Source of the DNA: an uncultured Clostridia bacterium
GTDB lineage: Bacteria > Bacillota > Clostridia > TANB77 > CAG-508
Direction: 5' to 3'
Assembly: GCA_944392545.1 (NCBI GenBank)
Contig: CALXWW010000006.1
Span: 1 to 64,000, forward strand
DNA: 64,000 bases
In this document: in pieces, positions 36,006 through 43,252 of the stretch
Layout: each line of letters begins with the position of its first letter
How positions within the stretch are numbered: position 1 is the first letter of the stretch
Notes under the pieces: generated by a model
Databases searched by the model: none
What the model was told of the DNA's origin: nothing
What the model saw: the letters and a program-made list of their open reading frames with translations, nothing else
Program-made: the position numbers and the translations under genes

Positions 36006-37238
36006 TTATCTTAAATCTCTAATTTTTCTATTTTTATTTTTCTTTATTTTCCTATTTAATAATATAATTATTAAAACTAATAACACAACAGATATATTAA
36101 TAATATATAGGTAATTTACATGTATATTTAAACTAAATACCCAGTTTAAAAATTCTAAAATTACAGGTATAACTTGTACTAAAGTCAGAATAAGAACAAT
36201 TATATTAAGGACCTTACTTTCCCTATTCGAATTTTGAATATCTCTTAAATTAACGATATGTTCTAGAAAATCTTGGTTCTTATAATATTCATCAATTATA
36301 TTTTTTGTTCCAAATGCCTCATTTATTTTAGATGATATGTTCTGTACAGTTATATATTTGAAAACATTTTTATTCCAAAACCTAATAGTTTTTCCAAATT
36401 CTTTATATAAATCTTCTATAAAACTTAAAGATACAGTTTCATTTTCTGACAATTGTTCAATAATTTTGTTGTTAGTTCTTAGTACAGCAGCATTTTGGAA
36501 CATAATTAACTCTATTATAAATAAAATTGGTATTTCATCTTGAATATTAGCAATTGAATCATCACTAAACGTATTTAATACATACACAATTGATGACCTT
36601 GAAGCATATATTTCATAAAAATCGTATTCTGAAAAATTATCATCACATATTTTCTCTATTTCTTTTGAAGTTAGTTTATAATATTGTCCATTTTCCACAA
36701 AAGTTTTATAGGTTTCGCAAGCTAACATACTTTTGAATTCTAAAAAATCTTTTGGTTTGTTAGATATACTTAATAATATCTTTGCTTCTCCGCAACGATT
36801 TAAGCCGTATTTTTCTTTCATATATGTATTTATATCCACAGTATTGTCATTTTCATCATATAACAATATATTATCTGTTGTAACTTGGTCCTCTATTTGA
36901 GTTGGAGAAAATTTATTTTTTAAATCCATTATTGTTAAAACATATATTCCTGTTGACCTATGTTCGGTCAAAAATAAATATACTAGTTCTTTATCCAGAA
37001 TTTTTCCATCATAATTATAGTTTAAACATGCTAAATAATTTTTGCCTAAAAATTTTCTTTTCAAGTCTTTTGTAACTTTACTATTACACTCATATATTGA
37101 GTTTTCCTCCATATAGCTTAAGAATTCTTCAGAAATCATATCTTCTTTTTCTTCTTTAATATCCATATTTGTATCCATTGTAAATGGAATCATAATATAA
37201 ATATCACTTTTATAAGACTTTACATATTTACTATCCAT
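36006..37238 (-). CDS. Membrane protein of unknown function with CorA-like layout
   Basis: This is a protein of 410 residues that I do not recognise. The first 335 residues are soluble and acidic, with a long helical stretch before the membrane. Two membrane helices follow at about 346-367 and 377-398, ending in a basic tail (NRKIKKNKNRKIRDLR). The order soluble domain, long helix, two C-terminal helices recalls CorA-type and related proteins, but the GMN motif of CorA is absent. A role as ion channel or as membrane effector is therefore only speculation. It is isolated between the ORF6N gene and a tRNA gene. Confidence 0.6.
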   Translation of the reverse strand: MDSKYVKSYKSDIYIMIPFTMDTNMDIKEEKEDMISEEFLSYMEENSIYECNSKVTKDLKRKFLGKNYLACLNYNYDGKILDKELVYLFLTEHRSTGIYVLTIMDLKNKFSPTQIEDQVTTDNILLYDENDNTVDINTYMKEKYGLNRCGEAKILLSISNKPKDFLEFKSMLACETYKTFVENGQYYKLTSKEIEKICDDNFSEYDFYEIYASRSSIVYVLNTFSDDSIANIQDEIPILFIIELIMFQNAAVLRTNNKIIEQLSENETVSLSFIEDLYKEFGKTIRFWNKNVFKYITVQNISSKINEAFGTKNIIDEYYKNQDFLEHIVNLRDIQNSNRESKVLNIIVLILTLVQVIPVILEFLNWVFSLNIHVNYLYIINISVVLLVLIIILLNRKIKKNKNRKIRDLR

Positions 37239-37401
37239 ATTTTATCTCCATACTTTATCTTTTCAATACGTATTCCAATAACGCCATACTTCCATTTTTT
37301 CTTTCAATTCTGTTTTTAAAATTATAACGTCTCCTATATTAATCTTTTGTCTTTTTCATCATATAATTTTAATTCAATTTTTTTCCATTATTAATATTAT
37401 C

Positions 37402-37477
37402 TGGGGCCAACAGGGAGAATCGAACTCCCGACCTACAGGTTACGAATCTGTTGCTCTACCAACTGAGCTATGTTGGC
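37402..37477 (-). tRNA. tRNA-Thr (anticodon CGT)
   Basis: The minus strand folds into a complete cloverleaf of 76 bases including encoded CCA. The acceptor arm is GCCAACA/TGTTGGC, the D arm GCTC...GAGC, the anticodon loop TTCGTAA (anticodon CGT, reading ACG threonine codons), and the T arm GGGAG/CTCCC with loop TTCGATT. The pair next to the anticodon loop is an A-C mismatch (ACAGA against CCTGT). The discriminator base is C. These are slightly unusual but the rest is intact. Confidence 0.9.
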
Positions 37478-37491
37478 ATATTATTCAATTT

Positions 37492-37536
37492 CAAAGACAA
37501 AAAGCATTTTATTATTTATTATACTTTTTGCCTTTG
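37492..37536. terminator. Possible hairpin terminator between tRNA-Thr and the next gene
   Basis: CAAAGACAAAAAG (37492-37504) pairs, with one mismatch, with CTTTTTGCCTTTG (37524-37536). No clear T-run follows on the minus strand, so termination activity is uncertain. Confidence 0.35.
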
Positions 37537-37579
37537 ATTTATGTTTTTTAATGGTTAAAAATTTTAATTTTCTATTTTA

Positions 37580-39208
37580 TTAAAAGTGTTTGCCTCTTTT
37601 TCTAGGTGTTTCATTACTGTCATAACCATTTGAATTTAAAGAGTATTCCTCTTCTTCTAATTTATCTTTTTTCTTCTTTCTTGTCTTTTCTTCCTTAGTA
37701 TCTATATCTTTTTCAGTTTCATTTACAGCGTCTTTATTAGTTACATTATTATTTGAAGAAAAGTTTAAATCATATGTATTTAATGGTGCAAATTCTTCTT
37801 CTGCTGCTTTCCTACGTTTTCTTACAACAACTATTATAATTATAAGTAAGATTACTACAGCTGCCCCAACTCCTATATACATATACATGTTACTATTATC
37901 TGTTGTAGCTACCTGATTTTTAAATGCTTCATCTATATTTACAATTATCTGATATACTGTTGTTGTGTCCCCTTCATCTGAGCTTACAAGTATCGTTATA
38001 ATATTTTCACCTGGTTTTAAATTATTATTACCTGCAATCTCTACATTTACATTTTCGTTATTAGATTTTGCTATTATATTAAGGCTAGTTACACTTATGT
38101 CTCCAATATTTAATGTATATTCATATACATCACTACTAAATTCTGGAGTTAATACATAATTTTCTACAGTAAGTTCTGATAATTGAATTCCTATTTCTTC
38201 TACCTTTGTTACATTTATTTTATATGTTCTTACAGTTCCATCTTCTGCTGTAACTTTAATATTTACTGTATTTTCTCCAAGTAAAAGTCCATTATTTCCT
38301 GTAATTTCTACAGTTGCATTTTCATCAGCCGCAACTGCATCTATTACTAAGTCCTCTACGTCTTTTCCAACTGTTAAGCTATATTCTGTAATATCTGGAT
38401 TAAAATCTGGTTCTAGCTTATATTGATCTACTGTTAAAGAGCTTAATTGTTTTGCATTTGATTTATTTTCATTATCATCTTCATTTTTCTTGTCATCTTC
38501 TTCTGTCTTTTTCTCATCTTCTGTACTTGTAGGTTTTGTAGTTGTTATATAGCTACTGCTTACATATGCTGTTTTCCCTTTATATTTAATTCTACTCCAT
38601 CCATCTCCTATACCTGTTCTTGTTACACTATCTCCTTTGTCTAATGAACCAATTACTTCTCCGTCTACTGGGCTATTTCTAACATTTATTCCATCATCTG
38701 TTGCATACACAGTTTGGTTTACTGAAGTAAAACTCATGCTTGGTGTTTCTTCTTCATCATCGTCTCCAGTATTGCTTGAACCTCCTCCTGAAGTATTGCC
38801 TCCTTCAGAGTTTCCTCCACCTGAAGAACTACTACCTGAAGATACAGTTACATTCAATGATTCATCTATTATTGTATTTGTCCAATCAAAATCAGTTATA
38901 TCTCCTTCTAGTGTAAATTTCACTGTCCCTGATTTAGTTGCTTTATATGTTCCACTAAAAGATTCTGAAATATTGCTTTCATAATTATCTAGTTCTTTTG
39001 AAGATGCGATTTGTGAGCCGTTTGCATATAGTTTTAAATTCCATTGTGCTGCATTTATATTTACTGTAACTTTTATTGTATCTCCCACTTCTACTTTTGT
39101 TTTATTTGCTAACATACTCGCACTTGCCGCCTCTGAATTGCTACTCATTAATAGTAATCCAGCTGCTAATATAATAATAGATGCTAATATTTTTATTACT
39201 TTTTTCAT
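37580..39208 (-). CDS. Exported SH3/cadherin-like repeat protein with C-terminal membrane anchor
   Basis: The start is ATG at 39208 (about 542 residues) with GAGAGGA upstream. A signal peptide covers 1-27. Residues about 30-120 are a beta domain beginning ANKTKVEVGDTIKVTVNI, which could be Ig-like or cohesin-like. A Gly/Ser-rich linker follows, then an SH3b domain (ATDDGINVRNSPVDGEVIG, about 165-225), an acidic linker, and two cadherin-like beta-sandwich repeats (YKLEPDFNPDITEYSLTVG and YVLTPEFSSDVYEYTLNIG). A membrane helix lies near 445-468 (IGVGAAVVILLIIIIVVVRKRRK) with a charged cytoplasmic tail. It probably binds the wall or another surface protein. It follows a dockerin-bearing glucosaminidase in the same operon. 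Confidence 0.8.
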   Translation of the reverse strand: MKKVIKILASIIILAAGLLLMSSNSEAASASMLANKTKVEVGDTIKVTVNINAAQWNLKLYANGSQIASSKELDNYESNISESFSGTYKATKSGTVKFTLEGDITDFDWTNTIIDESLNVTVSSGSSSSGGGNSEGGNTSGGGSSNTGDDDEEETPSMSFTSVNQTVYATDDGINVRNSPVDGEVIGSLDKGDSVTRTGIGDGWSRIKYKGKTAYVSSSYITTTKPTSTEDEKKTEEDDKKNEDDNENKSNAKQLSSLTVDQYKLEPDFNPDITEYSLTVGKDVEDLVIDAVAADENATVEITGNNGLLLGENTVNIKVTAEDGTVRTYKINVTKVEEIGIQLSELTVENYVLTPEFSSDVYEYTLNIGDISVTSLNIIAKSNNENVNVEIAGNNNLKPGENIITILVSSDEGDTTTVYQIIVNIDEAFKNQVATTDNSNMYMYIGVGAAVVILLIIIIVVVRKRRKAAEEEFAPLNTYDLNFSSNNNVTNKDAVNETEKDIDTKEEKTRKKKKDKLEEEEYSLNSNGYDSNETPRKRGKHF

Positions 39209-39230
39209 ATATGTTCCTCTCATTTCTATT

Positions 39231-41399
39231 TTATAAACTAATATTCTTAACTTCTCCTACATGTTGTTTTGCAATTAACGAATCTCCTGAATTTATATTT
39301 CCATCTCTATTAATATCTGCTGCTTGTTTGTAATTAGAATTAGTTATGCTCTTAACTTCTCCTACATGTTGTTTTATTATCAGAGTATCACCAGAATTTA
39401 CTACTCCATCTCCATTTACGTCTCCTAATTTTGTTATAATGTATGTTACCCCATTATATGTAACTGTATATCTCGTAGCTACATTTCCACTTGTTACTTT
39501 AGTTCCACTAGCATTTTTCACAGTTGCGCCAGATAATTTGCTAGTTATGTTATTAACTGTTATATTTGGTTCACATAATAATAAAGCACCTGAACTTTTA
39601 AAACCAGTTCCATTTATATCTGGTCCGCTTACTGATTGGATATAATCTTCGTCGTCATCTCCTCTTGCAACATAACCTGTAATACCAGATTCTGTTACAA
39701 CCTTATCCCATATATATCCATTTTTTGTAGATGCATTTTTCTCAATTCTTGTTAAATAATCACCTTTATCAACATACCCTAAAATATCTGAACTTGTACC
39801 TGGTGATTTTCTTATAGTTAGCCCCTCTGGACAAACTACCTCTACAATATCTGCACCGGATTCTGTTGAACCTGAATCATCAACTTCTTCTAAATATCTG
39901 GATACAATATATCCTTGTGTTCCATCTGCTAGAACAATTCTTGTCCAGTTTTCTCCACTAATATTATTATATTTACCTTTTTCTATTATAGTTACTTTTT
40001 GTCCTACCGTTAGGACTAATAGCGACTCCGTTCCCGAAGTTCCTGGACCGTTTCTTAAACGTCCTGGCTCTATTGCTATTGCTTCTATATTACAATTGGT
40101 TACATCTGCAATTTTCTTAAATCCAGTATTTACTACATAACCTTTTCTACCATCATCTAATACGACTTTACTCCATGTCTTTCCATTTGTCTTGTTTGAG
40201 TCTATCTCTATTCTTAATACTTTATCACCTTTTTTTAATGTTGCTAGTTTAGTAGATGAAGTACTCTTGCTTTTGTATACATAAATTGAAGCATCTGTTA
40301 CTTGTATATTTTGAGTAACTATTGACTCTGTCCCTGGCATAGGACTTTTAGTATCTGGCATATTTTCGAATACTGGAATTATGAAATTAAATGGTATATC
40401 TAAATCTTCATTAATTTCTTTATATGCCCCAAATGTAGTTGAACTTTCTGAACTAGGTGCTTCTATATTTTCCATATATTGATGGCTATATAAGTCTCCG
40501 TCACTATCATCTACGTCGAACTTTTGTAAATATAATGTATTTTGTCCAAAATCAAGATACTCTCCTGCCAAGAACTCTGCACCACCTTCTATAGCCTTTA
40601 CAGGGGTATTCCATCCTCTGTTTTTTGCATACTTTAGTGCATTTGTTATTTCATCTTCACCATTCGCATTTATATTAAAAAAGTTATAGTATCCTTTATA
40701 TCCTGATACCGTACCTGTTGCTGTAGGAGAAGCACTACTTCCTGTTCCCTGTTCTTGTCTTATTCTTGAAGCTATATGATATGGACTAACACCTGATTTT
40801 TCTGCTGCTTCCATTATAACTTCTGCATATGTTTTATTTATAGTTGCTTTCTTTCCCGCTGTAGTTGTATATGTTATTTTATCTTGTAGCATATAATCGC
40901 AACCGTCTAATATTGCTTCTATTCCATCTATAGTAAAAACATTATCTGACCATCCTAAATTTTCAAATTGGAATATACGTGATTCATCATATAAAAAATT
41001 TCTTGTATCCATGTAATATGATACTGCTGATGCAGAAGCACATTTCCATGAGCCATCATAATATGTTTTACCTTCACTTTTACAAGTAGCACATATCCAA
41101 GCCCCATCTTCTCGTTGTATAAGGCTTCTGCCGTGTGATACTGTTGTTTCATTCTTTATAACATCGTCCCAATCAAGTCCTGTAAAAAGTATAGTAAATT
41201 TCCAATTAGGATGTTCTTTTAACAAATTATCTAACAAGTCTGAATAACCTGGATAATCATCTAATATACTACTTCCTTTTGTGTATGTTTTTTTCTGTGA
41301 TTTTGCTTCTACTTTATTTGTTGGAAATATAGCAAAAATCCCCATTATTAGTATTAGAATTAATAATATGCTAACACACTTTATTAACCTATAATTCAT
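39231..41399 (-). CDS. Exported SH3-domain N-acetylglucosaminidase with C-terminal dockerin
   Basis: This is a protein of 722 residues. A signal peptide or anchor lies at about 7-30. The N-terminal region YPGYSDLLDNLLKEHPNWKFTILFTGLDWDDV is typical of clostridial endo-beta-N-acetylglucosaminidases, and the catalytic domain follows (about 170-300, YHIASRIRQEQGTGSS). Three SH3b-like domains span about 365-590. The end (about 660-720) has two calcium-loop repeats, DVNGDGVVNSGDTLIIKQH and DINRDGNINSGDSLIAKQH, the hallmark of a type I dockerin. The enzyme should cut peptidoglycan glycan strands, and the dockerin implies anchoring to a cohesin-bearing partner. A strong GAGGAGGAAG site precedes the start. 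Confidence 0.88.
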   Translation of the reverse strand: MNYRLIKCVSILLILILIMGIFAIFPTNKVEAKSQKKTYTKGSSILDDYPGYSDLLDNLLKEHPNWKFTILFTGLDWDDVIKNETTVSHGRSLIQREDGAWICATCKSEGKTYYDGSWKCASASAVSYYMDTRNFLYDESRIFQFENLGWSDNVFTIDGIEAILDGCDYMLQDKITYTTTAGKKATINKTYAEVIMEAAEKSGVSPYHIASRIRQEQGTGSSASPTATGTVSGYKGYYNFFNINANGEDEITNALKYAKNRGWNTPVKAIEGGAEFLAGEYLDFGQNTLYLQKFDVDDSDGDLYSHQYMENIEAPSSESSTTFGAYKEINEDLDIPFNFIIPVFENMPDTKSPMPGTESIVTQNIQVTDASIYVYKSKSTSSTKLATLKKGDKVLRIEIDSNKTNGKTWSKVVLDDGRKGYVVNTGFKKIADVTNCNIEAIAIEPGRLRNGPGTSGTESLLVLTVGQKVTIIEKGKYNNISGENWTRIVLADGTQGYIVSRYLEEVDDSGSTESGADIVEVVCPEGLTIRKSPGTSSDILGYVDKGDYLTRIEKNASTKNGYIWDKVVTESGITGYVARGDDDEDYIQSVSGPDINGTGFKSSGALLLCEPNITVNNITSKLSGATVKNASGTKVTSGNVATRYTVTYNGVTYIITKLGDVNGDGVVNSGDTLIIKQHVGEVKSITNSNYKQAADINRDGNINSGDSLIAKQHVGEVKNISL

Positions 41400-41508
41400 G
41401 TTTTTTGCTTCCTCCTCATTAGTTTTATCGACATTTTTCTCGCATAAAGTATATCATTAATATTTTTTTGAGTCAACCCAATTTTTTAGTATTTTTTTCT
41501 ATATTTTC

Positions 41509-41537
41509 TTTACAAAAAATGTAGTTTAATATACAAT
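41509..41537 (+). promoter_or_regulatory. Sigma-A-type promoter of tsaE
   Basis: TTTACA (41509-41514) and TACAAT (41532-41537) are separated by 17 bases, with the tsaE start 30 bases downstream. This is close to the vegetative consensus. Confidence 0.7.
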
Positions 41538-41566
41538 AATGTAGATATTAATAGAAAGGTAAAAAT

Positions 41567-41995
41567 ATGGAGACATACATTTCAAAAAACGAACAAGATA
41601 CAATAAATTTTGCTAGAAACTTTGCTAAAAATTTAAACACTGGAGATGTTATAGTTCTTTCTGGAGAACTTGGCTCTGGTAAAACTAAATTCGTTCAAGG
41701 AATTTTAGAACATTTTAATTTAGCAAATGAAATATCTAGTCCTACGTTTACCATTGTAAACGAATATATTGCTGATAAAATGAATATTTATCATTTTGAT
41801 GTATACAGATTAGAAGATTCTGATGAATTCTTTGCAATAGGTGGAGAGGAATATTTTTCTAAAGGAATCTGCTTAATTGAATGGGGTGAACTTATAGAGA
41901 ATATACTTCCAAGGCCGTATACAAAAATCATTTTCAAAAAAAGCGATGATAACGTAGATTATAGAGAATTATGTATTGAAAAAATAGAAACATAA
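41567..41995 (+). CDS. tsaE: tRNA threonylcarbamoyladenosine biosynthesis ATPase TsaE
   Basis: This is a protein of 142 residues with the P-loop GELGSGKTKFVQGIL near 37-51, then ISSPTFTIVNEY near 62-73 and the switch HFDVYRLEDSDEF, all typical of TsaE. It hydrolyses ATP to support the TsaB-TsaD complex that modifies A37 of tRNAs reading ANN codons. It is followed after 20 bases by the tsaB-rimI fusion, its functional partner. Confidence 0.95.
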   Translation: METYISKNEQDTINFARNFAKNLNTGDVIVLSGELGSGKTKFVQGILEHFNLANEISSPTFTIVNEYIADKMNIYHFDVYRLEDSDEFFAIGGEEYFSKGICLIEWGELIENILPRPYTKIIFKKSDDNVDYRELCIEKIET

Positions 41996-42015
41996 AATAT
42001 AAGAAGGGACAAATA

Positions 42016-43170
42016 ATGAAAATTTTAAGTATAGACACCTCTTCTAAAATATGTGGTGTTACAATTTCAGATAATGAAAAAATTTTAATTCATTTGCATA
42101 ATTACGATGAAAGAACTCATTCAGTAAAACTTATGCCGATGATAGATAAAGCTTTGAAAGATACAAATCTTAAACTAGATGATATCTCACTTTTAGCAGT
42201 CTGCATAGGTCCTGGATCTTTTACAGGAGTTAGAATTGGTATTGCTACAATTAAAGCTTTTGCAGATGTAAAAAACATTCCTGTAGTTGGAATAAGCTCT
42301 TTAGAAAGTTTAGCATATAATGTTTCAGACTATGTTAATATTGAAAACACATTAGTCTGCTCACTAATAGATGCCAAAAACGACAATGTATATTGTGGGT
42401 TATATAGCTTTAAGCCTATCAATAGTGGTAATGGTGTAATATGTAATCAAATAGATATGTTAGCTGAAAATATAGACATAACAATTTCAAGAATAAAAGA
42501 AGCTTTAGATAATAATATAGTATTCGTTGGAGACGGTTCAGAAGTTTATTTTGAAAAGCTAAAATCAAATTTTCCCAACGCAAAATTTGCTGAATCTAAC
42601 TTAAATCTACAAGATAGCAACAGTATATCAAAATCCGCATTAAGTAAATATAGTCAAAAATTATATGGAAATTCTTCTTCTATATCCCCTATTTACTTAA
42701 AAAAATCTCAAGCAGAAAGAGCGTTAGAAGAAAAAATTCAAATTTTACCCATGACTAGCAAGGATATAGAAATTATAACACCAAATTTTCAAACCGAATT
42801 TGATGAATTTTGGAATATTAATAACCTAAAAAGTGATTTTGAAAATTCAAACTCTACATATTATATAGCAAAACTTGATGGTGAAATAGTAGGATTTGCT
42901 GGCTTCTTAAAAATTTGTGATGAAGCAAACCTTATGAATATTGTAACAAGAATAAGTAAAAGGCATTTAGGTATAGGAAAAAAACTTCTAGAATCAATAA
43001 TAGAAGAAGCTAAAAAACAAAATTTAAAAACTATTACATTAGAAGTAAATGATAAGAACATTTATGCAATAAATTTATACGAAAGAAAATTCAATTTTAA
43101 AAGAATAGGTTTAAGAAAAAAGTATTATAATAATACAGATGATGCAATATTAATGTCAATGTCACTTTAA
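42016..43170 (+). CDS. tsaB: TsaB-RimI fusion protein
   Basis: This is a protein of 384 residues made of two normally separate proteins. Residues 1 to about 215 are TsaB (ILSIDTSSKICGV at the start, CIGPGSFTGVRIG near 70-82, GISSLESLAY), the scaffold partner of TsaD in threonylcarbamoyl-adenosine synthesis. Residues about 235-384 are a GNAT acetyltransferase of the RimI type (IVGFAGFLKI, RHLGIGKKLLESII, NIYAINLYERKFNFKRIGLRKKYY), which acetylates N-termini such as that of ribosomal S18. The genes are adjacent in many Firmicutes, so fusion is plausible. There is no stop or frameshift between the parts. tsaD itself is not in this window. Confidence 0.92.
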   Translation: MKILSIDTSSKICGVTISDNEKILIHLHNYDERTHSVKLMPMIDKALKDTNLKLDDISLLAVCIGPGSFTGVRIGIATIKAFADVKNIPVVGISSLESLAYNVSDYVNIENTLVCSLIDAKNDNVYCGLYSFKPINSGNGVICNQIDMLAENIDITISRIKEALDNNIVFVGDGSEVYFEKLKSNFPNAKFAESNLNLQDSNSISKSALSKYSQKLYGNSSSISPIYLKKSQAERALEEKIQILPMTSKDIEIITPNFQTEFDEFWNINNLKSDFENSNSTYYIAKLDGEIVGFAGFLKICDEANLMNIVTRISKRHLGIGKKLLESIIEEAKKQNLKTITLEVNDKNIYAINLYERKFNFKRIGLRKKYYNNTDDAILMSMSL

Positions 43171-43174
43171 TTTT

Positions 43175-43236
43175 CAGAATTTAACCTGTCCCAAAAAGTG
43201 ACAAAATGACTGTTTTGTAACAGGCACTAAAGTGCC
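43175..43236 (+). repeat. Dispersed ~60-base element, copy B (upstream of the Lon-like gene)
   Basis: The plus strand carries AATTTAACCTGTCCC, then GTGACAAAA, then ACAGGCACTAAAGTG, in the same order and orientation relative to the downstream gene as copy A at 28711-28774. It ends 17 bases before the start codon of the Lon-like gene, just before its GGAGG site. Confidence 0.75.
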
Positions 43237-43252
43237 AGAAGGAGGATTACTA

